A DNA stretch of 37,863 nt from Halovivax sp. (GTDB lineage: Archaea; Halobacteriota; Halobacteria; Halobacteriales; Natrialbaceae), in contig SKPV01000123.1 of the NCBI GenBank assembly GCA_007119345.1, positions 1-37,863 on the forward strand, read 5' to 3'. Within the stretch, counting starts at the first letter, position 1; the number at the start of each line of letters is the position of its first letter. A model generated the notes under the pieces. The model saw only the letters and a program-made list of their open reading frames with translations. It was not told where the DNA came from and ran no database searches. The translations under genes and the position numbers were made by a program. Shown here piece by piece: positions 17,669 to 24,181 of this stretch.

Positions 17669-18403
17669 TCACCCGAGCATGACGGCCATCATCTGCTCGG
17701 CGACGTACTGGTCGTCGATCTTGAAGTGGGCCCGGCGGATTGCCTCCGTCTCCCAGCGGTGGTCCTCGAGGAAGCGAATGGCGTCCTGGTTGGTCGCCGG
17801 GATGCTCTGATAGACCTTCTCGTACCCGTTCGCCTCGGCCCAGTGCAGACCGCGTTCCATCAGGTTGCTCCCGATGCCGCGTCCGCGGCACTCGGGGCGG
17901 ACGCCCATGGTCAACTCGGCGGTGTGGCGCAACTTCGCGAAGTTCGGCGACTCCAGGTGAACCCAGCCGACCACCTCGTCGTCGACCGTGGCGACGAAGA
18001 AGACCCGCGACGACAGGTCGTTGTTTCTGAAGACCACCTTCTCGTGATCGAGCATGTCCACGACCGTCTCGGCGACGAGATACTCGGCTTCCTCCGACAC
18101 CGCCCGCATCGTCCCGACCAATCCGCCGAGGTCGGATTGCCTCGCCGGACGGATCGTGTAGGCGAACTCCTCGACCTCGTGGGCGACCTCGTCACCGATG
18201 TCGATCGACAGTCGAACCCGTCCGTCGTGGGTCTCGAGCAACCCCTCCTCGCGCAGGGCCGACAGCGACTCTCGGAGCGCCGTCTCGTCCGTCGAGATGA
18301 CGTCGGCGAGCTCGCGACGGTCGACGGATCCGTTTCGCTCGACGTAGTTGTAGAGGCGTTCCTGTCGTTCGTTCTCGAACCGGGGCGGTCGGATCGCCTG
18401 CAT
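17669..18403 (-). CDS. GNAT acetyltransferase with N-terminal winged-helix domain
   Basis: A 244-residue two-domain protein. Residues 1-70 form a winged HTH (RQERLYNYVERNGSVDRREL, then ALRESLSALREEGLLE). Residues 80-244 form a GNAT domain (YTIRPARQSDLGGLVGTMRA, VVGWVHLESPNF, and motif A MGVRPECRGRGIGSNLMERG, followed by YEKVYQSIPATNQDAIRFLE). The combination suggests either a DNA-linked protein acetyltransferase or ligand-sensing regulation. The ATG at 18403 is chosen because CTATATAC on the minus strand (18425-18432) is centred 26 nt upstream; an in-frame ATG at 18442 is upstream of that TATA box and cannot be transcribed from it. Confidence 0.85.
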   Translation of the reverse strand: MQAIRPPRFENERQERLYNYVERNGSVDRRELADVISTDETALRESLSALREEGLLETHDGRVRLSIDIGDEVAHEVEEFAYTIRPARQSDLGGLVGTMRAVSEEAEYLVAETVVDMLDHEKVVFRNNDLSSRVFFVATVDDEVVGWVHLESPNFAKLRHTAELTMGVRPECRGRGIGSNLMERGLHWAEANGYEKVYQSIPATNQDAIRFLEDHRWETEAIRRAHFKIDDQYVAEQMMAVMLG

Positions 18404-18424
18404 AGTCGACGCTACGAGAAGTCC

Positions 18425-18432
18425 GTATATAG
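18425..18432 (-). promoter_or_regulatory. TATA box of the wHTH-GNAT gene
   Basis: CTATATAC on the minus strand, centred 26 nt upstream of the ATG at 18403. It fixes the start and excludes the longer frame from 18442. The rest of the 18404-18746 gap holds only the opposite promoter at 18715. Confidence 0.65.
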
Positions 18433-18714
18433 TCATAGTCAAATGTTAGCACAGCCCTCAATCTCCGAGGGCGGACGGTTTCCGACGCCTCACGAGAGTT
18501 GGGTCGAGCGCATTCGGCGGGCGAATCGGCCACACCGTCTGTCGAATCCTCTCCGCTATCGATCGGGTCGGTCCGCTGCGTCCGCACCCGTCTCTCCAGC
18601 TACGGCATTCGTCGTCTGGTGATCGGTCGATCGCTGCCTCGAGATATGCGAGGACGGACCGTTCGCCCGTTACAACAGTCACTTCGTTCGGCCAGTAAAG
18701 TATCGAATGAAAGG

Positions 18715-18722
18715 TTATAAAT
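18715..18722 (+). promoter_or_regulatory. TATA box of the zinc-ribbon gene
   Basis: TTATAAAT is centred 27-28 nt before the ATG at 18747, in a local AT-rich patch. It is one of the strongest TATA elements in the window, predicting good expression. Confidence 0.7.
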
Positions 18723-18746
18723 ACTCGAAGTAAACGAAACTGTAGC

Positions 18747-18947
18747 ATGGCTACCACTGACGACTCGTTCGGGGGGCTGACGGAGCACTGCGAGGAGTGC
18801 GAACTCGACACGCTCCACGAGGTGTCCGTCCAGCTCCGGACGGAAAGTGCAAAATCCGAGAACGCGGCATTCTCCCGCGAGCCGTACCGCGTGACCGAGT
18901 GTCAGCGCTGTGGCCGCCGGGACAGCCAACGGATGAACGACGCCTGA
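18747..18947 (+). CDS. small zinc-ribbon protein (DUF7835-like)
   Basis: A 66-residue protein with two CPxCG-like pairs, CEEC (EHCEECELDTLHEV) and CQRC (TECQRCGRRDSQRM). They are separated by a conserved-looking middle (VSVQLRTESAKSENAAFSRE), so it very probably binds one zinc as a beta-ribbon. It matches a family of haloarchaeal small zinc-finger proteins that I recall as DUF7835. The ATG is 27-28 nt after a strong TATA box, so the transcript is leaderless. Function is unknown; related micro-proteins in haloarchaea act in stress and biofilm regulation, but that is only family-type knowledge. Confidence 0.8.
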   Translation: MATTDDSFGGLTEHCEECELDTLHEVSVQLRTESAKSENAAFSREPYRVTECQRCGRRDSQRMNDA

Positions 18948-18961
18948 TCGACGGTTCCCGT

Positions 18962-19018
18962 AACTCCCCGCGCCCGACACAACTCCCCGCGCCCGACACA
19001 ACTCCCCGCGCCCGACGA
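18962..19018. repeat. 19-bp tandem repeat, three units
   Basis: AACTCCCCGCGCCCGACAC is repeated at 18962-18980, 18981-18999 and 19000-19018; only the last two bases of the third copy differ. It lies 14 bp after the zinc-ribbon gene stop. The remainder of the 368-bp gap (18948-19315) shows no supported gene. Confidence 0.9.
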
Positions 19019-19315
19019 TAGACGGCGTGCGCTCGCGACCGCTCGTTCCGACCGAACGGTCTCGTCGCCGACTCACGCTCCGCCGACTCCCGACACGTTC
19101 GACGACTCGCGACGAACGATTCTCGGGCTCGGATGTCGGGCCGTCGAGCGGCCGCGTCGGCTCACGCCGGGCGAGGAACGATTTTCGCGAGTGAGCACGT
19201 TCCGCCGATCGGCCCGGCTTTCGAACGGTCGGCGGGCGCCGTTCGACGCCGAGAGGCGCCGGCCGAATCGAACGAGGTGGCACGGCTTTTCGGCCTTCGG
19301 AATCGTACGACCGGT

Positions 19316-19738
19316 ATGGTCGTCGTGGCGGTGGTCAGCGCCACCACCAACGCCGAGGAGGTCGTCATCGAGGCGGCGCGGCGAGCGGACGAACTCGACG
19401 CGACGGTGCACGTCCTCTACCTGCTGGCGCTCGGACGGTACGCGGCGCTGGAACTCGCCGTCGCCGACGCGTTCGGACTCCCGACCGGCGTCACGACGAT
19501 GGAAGAGCTGTGCGCGCGAAAGGCGGAGCGGATCGCCGTAACCGCCTTCGACGAGTTCGAGGCGGTGGGCCTCGTCGGCCGCCCCGTCGACGAACTCGTC
19601 GACTACGTCGAGGCGGTCGACGCCGACTCCCTCGTGGTCGACGGCGAGGCGCCCTGGAGCATCGGCTTCCGACGCACGCCGCGGCCGATCGTCGAACAGT
19701 TGCGCGAGCGCGGCGTCACGGTCGTCCCGGTTTACTGA
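19316..19738 (+). CDS. UspA-like (universal stress protein fold) protein
   Basis: A 140-residue alpha/beta protein with the USP layout: VVVAVVSATTNAEEVVIEAA (first strand and helix), DATVHVLYLLAL (second strand), a variable middle, EFEAVGLVGRPVDELVDYVE, and a last strand VTVVPVY. The usual G-x2-G-x9-G-S/T nucleotide motif is replaced by VDGEAPWSIGFRRTPRPIVE, so ATP binding is doubtful. The start at 19316 follows a T-rich element (19287-19290) by 27 nt; a longer frame from 19133 has the composition of intergenic DNA. The gene stands alone. It is probably a stress-related regulator or binding protein. Confidence 0.72.
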   Translation: MVVVAVVSATTNAEEVVIEAARRADELDATVHVLYLLALGRYAALELAVADAFGLPTGVTTMEELCARKAERIAVTAFDEFEAVGLVGRPVDELVDYVEAVDADSLVVDGEAPWSIGFRRTPRPIVEQLRERGVTVVPVY

Positions 19739-19873
19739 CTCCGAGAGGCACCATCCACTGCTCCGAGAATCGCCCCGGGGGCGACGACAACTACGCTAGA
19801 GTGGTCGTGTGGTATCCCGAAGAACGACACCTACCCGCACATCCTATAGGCCCCGGGGAACAAACGGTATCGT

Positions 19874-20239
19874 ATGACACACAACGATCGCGGCGACGAG
19901 ACGGGCCGGGTCGAACCGGCAGGTGGCGTGGAACGCGATCCCGAACGGCTCGCGTTCGTCGGTGGCGTCGCCGGCGCGGTGGTCGGGGCGAGAGGCGGCC
20001 CGGTCGGCGCAGGAATCGGCGCGGCGATCGGGGCCTCGGCCGGCTACGCGATCGGCTACGGGTTCGCGGCGGTCGCCTCCGAACCAGACGATCGCGCCGG
20101 ACGAAACGCGACGCTGGCCGACTACGTCGACCGTTCGGGTGAGCAACCGGTACAGATCTACCTCGACGATCCCGACGCGGAGTCGGATGACGCCGAATCG
20201 GACGAAACCGACGGCGGGGACGACGACGGCCCCGAATAG
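19874..20239 (+). CDS. glycine-zipper small protein with acidic tail, function unknown
   Basis: A 121-residue protein. After a polar N-terminus comes a glycine-zipper hydrophobic segment of about 45 residues (AFVGGVAGAVVGARGGPVGA, then GIGAAIGASAGYAIGYGFAA), able to form one or two membrane-associated helices. The C-terminus is strongly acidic (DDPDAESDDAESDETDGGDD). Glycine-zipper proteins often associate with membranes or form oligomers; no specific function is visible. A CTATAG TATA element (19844-19849) is centred 27 nt upstream of the ATG. Confidence 0.65.
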   Translation: MTHNDRGDETGRVEPAGGVERDPERLAFVGGVAGAVVGARGGPVGAGIGAAIGASAGYAIGYGFAAVASEPDDRAGRNATLADYVDRSGEQPVQIYLDDPDAESDDAESDETDGGDDDGPE

Positions 20240-20333
20240 CGCGAACGGCGATCCGGTCCGGTCCGACGGACGGACGAGAGGCCGGGACCCGGTGCGATAC
20301 ACGATCGAGATTCGAATATCCGGTAGCTGGCGC

Positions 20334-20408
20334 CGGTTCGGGTGATCGAGCCCGAGTTCCGTCCCGGCTCGGATGATTGAGTCCGAGTTCCGTCCCGGTT
20401 CGGATAAC
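20334..20408. repeat. 31-bp tandem repeat, 2.4 units
   Basis: Unit 1 spans 20334-20364 and unit 2 20365-20395, both ending CCGAGTTCCGTCC. A partial third (CGGTTCGGATAAC) starts at 20396. Differences are single substitutions. The repeat lies between a glycine-zipper gene and the promoter of the surface-protein gene. Confidence 0.85.
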
Positions 20409-20483
20409 AGGGAGTCGCTACTCGTTCCCTCCTTCCGATTTCATCCCGCCTAACAATTTCAACGACGCACAACAGGTGTCGAT

Positions 20484-21551
20484 ATGCGCGTGAAAGCGGT
20501 CGTCGCGATCCTTCTGGTCGTCGCCTTCGCATTGGTCGTGGCGTCGGCGGGCGACCCGGGAATCGCCGCCGCGAACGAGAGCGACGCCGACGTGACGGAC
20601 GCGACGCTGAGCGACGACGTTGTCGAACCGGGCGAATTCGTCGAGGTGTCCGCCACCGTCGCGAACGACGACGACGAGGAGCGGACGTACTCGGCCGAGC
20701 TGGAAGTCGACGGCGACGTCGAAGCCGAGCGCAACGTCACCGTCGACGCCAACGCCACCGAGACCGTCAGGTTCGTTCTGTCGTTCGACGACCCCGGCGA
20801 GTACGAGATCGGCGTGAGCGGCACGGAAGCCGGTACGCTCACCGTCGAGGAGGCGGAACCCGACCTCGTCGTCGAGGACGCGAGCCTGAGCGAGGGGCCG
20901 ACGATCGAGCGCAACGGGACCGTCGAGGTGTCCGCCACGGTCGCGAACGAAGGCGACGCCGAGGGGACGGAGACGGCCGAGCTCGAAGTGGACGGCGAGG
21001 TCGAGGACGCGCGAAACGTCACCGTCGGCGCGAACGAAACCGAGACCGTCACGTTCGAGCGGTCGTTCGACGACCCCGGGGAGTACGAACTCGCCGTCAG
21101 TGGCGCCACCGCGGGCACGCTCATCGTCGAGGAACCCGGCAGCGTCGAACTCCTCGACGCCGCCCTCTCGGCGGACTGGGTCCGCGCCGGGTACGACGCG
21201 ACGGTCCGGGTGGACGTCGAGAACGACGGCGATCGCCCGGCGAACCGGACCCTGACCGTCACCGCCGACGGCGAGACCGTCTGGAACCAGTCCGTGGAGG
21301 TCGGCCCGGGCGATCGGCGGACGGTCGAGATCGAATTCGAGGCGACCGAGGGCGAGATCGCCGTCGACGGCGTCGAGGCGGGCTCGCTGGCGGTAGGCGA
21401 ATCGGACGACGACCCCGACGAGGAAACGGACGACGGGGGCGCGGAGACGTTACCCGGTTTCGGCATCACCGCGACGCTGATCGCGGCGTTACTCATCGCA
21501 CTGGCGGTAGCGGTCAGTTCGTCGAGTGAGACGACAGAAGTCGAGCGGTGA
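20484..21551 (+). CDS. PGF-CTERM cell-surface protein with repeated CARDB-like domains
   Basis: A secreted 355-residue protein. The signal peptide is MRVKAVVAILLVVAFALVVA with likely cleavage after AGIAAA-type residues near position 31. Three Ig-like CARDB-type domains follow; the first two are near repeats (VEVSATVAN...ELEVDGEVE...NVTVGANETETV...FDDPGEYE) and the third is more diverged. The C-terminus has an acidic spacer, then LPGFGITATLIAALLIALAV, the PGF-CTERM signal recognised by archaeosortase A for lipid anchoring. The short tail after the helix is less basic than usual. At least eight N-X-S/T sequons suggest N-glycosylation. It is thus probably anchored at the S-layer. A weak TATA-like TAACAATTT lies 28 nt upstream. 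Confidence 0.85.
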   Translation: MRVKAVVAILLVVAFALVVASAGDPGIAAANESDADVTDATLSDDVVEPGEFVEVSATVANDDDEERTYSAELEVDGDVEAERNVTVDANATETVRFVLSFDDPGEYEIGVSGTEAGTLTVEEAEPDLVVEDASLSEGPTIERNGTVEVSATVANEGDAEGTETAELEVDGEVEDARNVTVGANETETVTFERSFDDPGEYELAVSGATAGTLIVEEPGSVELLDAALSADWVRAGYDATVRVDVENDGDRPANRTLTVTADGETVWNQSVEVGPGDRRTVEIEFEATEGEIAVDGVEAGSLAVGESDDDPDEETDDGGAETLPGFGITATLIAALLIALAVAVSSSSETTEVER

Positions 21552-21666
21552 CCGCCCGGGGCCTCGATCGCCGTCGTTCGCGGTGTTGCTCCCAGCCCCG
21601 ACGTGCGGACCGTGATTGTGAACCACCGGAAGACGATCTCGCTCGTTTCCCTCGCGAGCGTGGGAC

Positions 21667-21702
21667 TTCCGTAATTCAAATCCCTTCCGTAATTCAAATC
21701 CC
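21667..21702. repeat. 18-bp tandem duplication TTCCGTAATTCAAATCCC
   Basis: Two exact copies, 21667-21684 and 21685-21702. The TTCAAATCCC part also occurs in the T-arm of the nearby tRNA-Gly but on the opposite strand. It sits about 45 bp beyond the 3' end of the tRNA. Confidence 0.85.
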
Positions 21703-21712
21703 GTGTGCGATA

Positions 21713-21742
21713 TTTCACGCTCGCGAATCTGCTCGCGTGAAA
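21713..21742 (-). terminator. stem-loop directly downstream of tRNA-Gly
   Basis: TTTCACGC (21713-21720) and GCGTGAAA (21735-21742) form a perfect 8-bp stem with a 14-nt loop, starting only 3 nt after the mature tRNA 3' end. It could act in 3' processing or termination of the tRNA transcript. The U-rich tail expected of a simple terminator is not obvious, so the role is inferred. Confidence 0.45.
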
Positions 21743-21745
21743 ATA

Positions 21746-21816
21746 TGCGCGGACCGGGATTTGAACCCGGGCCATGAGCTTGGAAGGCTCAGGTCCTGCC
21801 ACTAGACCATCCGCGC
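21746..21816 (-). tRNA. tRNA-Gly (anticodon UCC)
   Basis: On the minus strand the 71-nt gene folds as a complete cloverleaf: acceptor stem GCGCGGA/TCCGCGC, D-arm GTCTAGTGGCAGGAC, and anticodon stem-loop TGAGC-CTTCCAA-GCTCA with anticodon TCC (21782-21784 on the plus strand). The T-arm is CCGGGTTCAAATCCCGG and the discriminator base is A. CCA is not encoded. A TATA-like TTAACGG lies about 30 nt upstream. The wobble base is U34, the kind of position modified by Trm9-type enzymes. The gene for such an enzyme lies directly upstream in the same direction. Confidence 0.97.
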
Positions 21817-21916
21817 GCACTCCGCCGGTTGGAGGTGCTCCGTTAAGTGACTTCTCTTTTCGACCCCGACGCTCGGCGACGAATTCCCGGGAGGCGCGAC
21901 CGGCCGCGACGGACAC

Positions 21917-22618
21917 TTACCGCCCCGCCTCGGCGCCCACGTCCGTCCGTCCCGACACGGTCGCGTAGCAGTTCCCGCTGGAGAGTTCCCACTCGACGAT
22001 CTCGAGTCCGCTCGCCTCGAGATCGGCCTCGAACTCGGCCGGCGCGTAGATGTGATAGAAGCGGTCGACGGTCTCTCCGTCGGGGAGCGTCCACTCGACG
22101 GTCGTGTCGAACCCCTCCGCGGCCGTCGCGTCGTGGTCCTCGAAGCGGTCGTGGGCGGTGCTCCAGGCGCTGACGAGGCCGCGACCCGTCGGCGCGAGGA
22201 CGCGGGCGAGTTCGTCGAGGCTGGCCCGGCGATCGTCCCGGGACGGCAGGTGGTGCAGCGTCGCGACGTAGACCGCGAGGTCGACCGCGTCGGCCCGAAA
22301 CGGGAGCGTAGAGACGTCCCCCTGACAGAGCGTGAGCGCGTCCCCGAAGTCGCGGTCGCCTGCCCGAGTCCGTCCCGCCTCGAGGAGGCTGCGACTGGCG
22401 TCCAGCCCGACGACCCGGTCGACGCGCGTCGCGAGCGTCTCGGCGTGGCGACAGTTACCACAACCGAGGTCGAGTCCGACGGCTTCCGGCGAGTCCACGG
22501 ACGCGTCGGCGACGAACGACTCGACCTCCGGCCAGGCGTACGCCCGCGTCCTGGCGAAGTGCGGGCCGATCCGTTCGTACGTGTGTCTGACGTCGACGCG
22601 TCGCGGCATCCGATTCAC
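21917..22618 (-). CDS. Trm9-like tRNA wobble-uridine methyltransferase
   Basis: Class I SAM-dependent methyltransferase of 233 residues. The N-terminus VRHTYERIGPHFARTRAYAW closely follows eukaryotic Trm9/ABH8 (VHKVYNEIAPHFSQTR type). SAM motif I is GLDLGCGNCRHAETL; motif II ends VVGLDASRSLL; motif IV is VDLAVYVATLHHLPSRDDRR. The C-terminus YHIYAPAEFEADLEASGLEI with a final GNCYATVSGR matches the Trm9 end (YYHLYREGEL...DNWWVV). Trm9 methylates carboxymethyl-U34 in tRNAs such as Gly(UCC), Glu and Arg, and needs Trm112, for which a candidate is encoded at 35854. A GTG (22618) or ATG (22609) may be the start; the CCTTTTG element (22641-22647) fits the GTG slightly better. It is upstream of and parallel to tRNA-Gly(UCC). 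Confidence 0.82.
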   Translation of the reverse strand: MNRMPRRVDVRHTYERIGPHFARTRAYAWPEVESFVADASVDSPEAVGLDLGCGNCRHAETLATRVDRVVGLDASRSLLEAGRTRAGDRDFGDALTLCQGDVSTLPFRADAVDLAVYVATLHHLPSRDDRRASLDELARVLAPTGRGLVSAWSTAHDRFEDHDATAAEGFDTTVEWTLPDGETVDRFYHIYAPAEFEADLEASGLEIVEWELSSGNCYATVSGRTDVGAEAGR

Positions 22619-22647
22619 CTGCGGCTCCGCGCCGGGGTCGCAAAAGG

Positions 22648-22703
22648 ATTGGGTCCGCGGCCGGCGAGACCGAAGATTGGGTCTGCGGCCGGCGGAACCG
22701 TGG
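22648..22703. repeat. 28-bp tandem duplication
   Basis: Copies at 22648-22675 and 22676-22703, both starting ATTGGGT and containing GCGGCCGGCG, are followed by ATTAG as the start of a third. The duplication fills the gap between the Trm9-like gene and the stop of the pseudogene. Confidence 0.85.
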
Positions 22704-22704
22704 A

Positions 22705-23474
22705 TTAGAGCAGGAACGCGAACAACAGGACGGCGACCGCCGCCACGATGCTGGCGTGCGTGGCGCCGGCGCGGACGTCGCCCGTCGAGAGCCGCCCGGC
22801 GACGAACCCGGCGGTGATCCCCTGGATAACCGTCGCGTGATAGAACGGCGTCTCGTACGCACCGCCGTCTACGTCGCCGAGGTCGCCGACGTCGACGCCG
22901 TTCACGTTCGCGACGTCGCCGTTGGCGGCCGCGTCGGTCGGCAGGTTCGGCAGCAGGTAGCCGCCGTGGACGGCGATGATGAAGACGAACACCGGGAACG
23001 AGACGTAGACGACCATGTACTCGAGCAAGACCTGCTTTCGCTCGCGCTCGAGGCGGCGGTCGGCGGCCGCCTGCCGCGAGGCGATCCGGAGTACGGTGGC
23101 CAGGTTCCCGCTCGCGTTCATCGCTTCCGGCGAGAGCGTCACCATCCTGGAGATCGCCCGCCGTCCGGATCCGGCCCTCGAAGCGCCACAGCGCCGTCTC
23201 GAGGCCCGAACCCTACCGGGCGTCGTCCCCGACGCGCTCGAGTTCGTCGTCGAGGACTCCCGGGTCCGACCGGACGCGGTCGACGGTCGAGATGACCGAC
23301 ATCCCCGCCTCGTCGACGCTGGCGAGTCGGTCGAACAGGTCGGGGACGGCCGCCGAGTTGACGAGACCGACCGTACGGGAGCGATCGTCGACGCCCTCGT
23401 TCCGGTCGACCGACGAGGGCCGCGCTGTCCCCCATCTCGACGTTCGTTTCGTCCGTCGCGGGCGTTACGTTCAT
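22705..23474 (-). pseudogene. type II secretion system F-like (TadC/FlaJ) membrane protein remnant
   Basis: The C-terminal part of an archaeal pilus-assembly platform protein survives: AISRMVTLSPEAMNASGNLA, RERKQVLLEYMVVYVSFPVF, IAVHGGYLLPNLPTDAA, and closing helices IQGITAGFVAGRLS...FAFLL. Upstream, the expected sequence continues in another frame (VGLVNSAAVPDLFDRLASVD, MSVISTVDRVRSDPGVLDDE), ending at a TAG, and the piece ETALWRFEGRIRTAG lies in yet another frame. At least two frameshifts, an in-frame stop and loss of the N-terminal several hundred residues make it non-functional. No partner ATPase (TadA/FlaI-type) remains nearby. Coordinates of the upstream limit are approximate. Confidence 0.8.
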
Positions 23475-23503
23475 ACCACCGGAGACCCAACGACGAGTAC
23501 GGA

Positions 23504-23974
23504 ATGAGGCGCGAACACTTCACGTTAGACGTCGAGAACGTCGACTGGGTCGAAACCGACGGAGAGCCGAGAAAACCGTCGGTGACCATCGACTTCGACG
23601 GCCAGGCGACGGACCTCCGAGAGCGCCTCACGGGACCCGACGACGAACTCCTCGACGGAGCCGAGACGGACGTCGCCCTCCGACTGCAGGGTTCGCTTGG
23701 CTCCGGTGCCGAGGGCGTCGTGAGCGTCACCGATCGCCTCACCGGCGACTTCATCCTCGAGCTCAACGTCGACGCGGACGACGTCCTCCGGTTCATCAGG
23801 GCGGCTCGCGACTACGGCGAGGACGCGAACGCCGACGACGGCCGCTACGAGGTCACGATCCGCGTCGACGGCGAGGAGCTCGTCAGCTACGAGAAGGGGA
23901 CGTTCCTGGTCTACGACGACGAAGGGAGCCTTCTGCGCCAGCACAGCCTGATCCCAGGCGGCGTCGAACTCTAG
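23504..23974 (+). CDS. haloarchaeal protein of unknown function (DUF5793-like)
   Basis: A 156-residue acidic soluble protein. It begins MRREHFTLDVENVDWVETDG and continues with KPSVTIDFDGQATDLRERLT, a beta-rich core (DVALRLQGSLGSGAEGVVSV, ILELNVDADDVLRFIRAARD), and EVTIRVDGEELVSYEKGTFL near the end. It looks like a single beta-sandwich-type domain found in haloarchaea (I recall it as DUF5793); no catalytic motif is visible. The ATG at 23504 follows TTCATACC by about 30 nt, and the frame upstream is antisense to the pseudogene. It is transcribed away from the pseudogene and towards the iron-regulated ATPase gene, which has its own promoter. Confidence 0.75.
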   Translation: MRREHFTLDVENVDWVETDGEPRKPSVTIDFDGQATDLRERLTGPDDELLDGAETDVALRLQGSLGSGAEGVVSVTDRLTGDFILELNVDADDVLRFIRAARDYGEDANADDGRYEVTIRVDGEELVSYEKGTFLVYDDEGSLLRQHSLIPGGVEL

Positions 23975-24124
23975 CGGTCGGACCGACCGGCCGCCGGCCG
24001 GTCGCGGTGGACTCACGCCGTCGGACGCTTCGTGAAACGCCGTCGTTCGAGGCGTCGTAGATTCCTCCCGTCGGACGCTCCGTCCCGCCCGACGCCGATT
24101 CCCACCGGCGCGGAACCGACCGGC

Positions 24125-24132
24125 AATTATAA
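24125..24132 (+). promoter_or_regulatory. TATA box of the ABC ATPase gene
   Basis: AATTATAA predicts transcription start near 24155, just after the palindromic operator, leaving a leader of roughly 27 nt before the ATG at 24182. Confidence 0.6.
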
Positions 24133-24135
24133 GGG

Positions 24136-24151
24136 TTTAGGTCTGCCTAAA
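24136..24151 (+). promoter_or_regulatory. TTTAGG-TCTG-CCTAAA palindrome, putative iron-repressor (DtxR/Idr-type) operator
   Basis: A perfect inverted repeat of 6+6 bp with a 4-bp spacer lies between the TATA box and the predicted transcription start. This position would block transcription when occupied. TTAGG/CCTAA half-sites resemble those of DtxR-family metal repressors, and haloarchaea use such repressors for iron-uptake genes (family knowledge). Repression by iron is the natural inference. Confidence 0.65.
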
Positions 24152-24181
24152 TCGAACGAGAGCCGGCGAACGCCGGGAAAG

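Noticed and set aside
21667..21702. Fragment of a second tRNA (TTCAAATCCC)
   Set aside because: Only about ten bases match the T-arm, no acceptor or anticodon stem can be built around it.
20459..21916. A 485-residue open frame on the minus strand running through the surface-protein gene and the tRNA-Gly gene
   Set aside because: It is antisense to the clearly real PGF-CTERM gene and crosses the tRNA; its Ser/Thr-rich composition is a shadow of Asp/Glu/Val codons.
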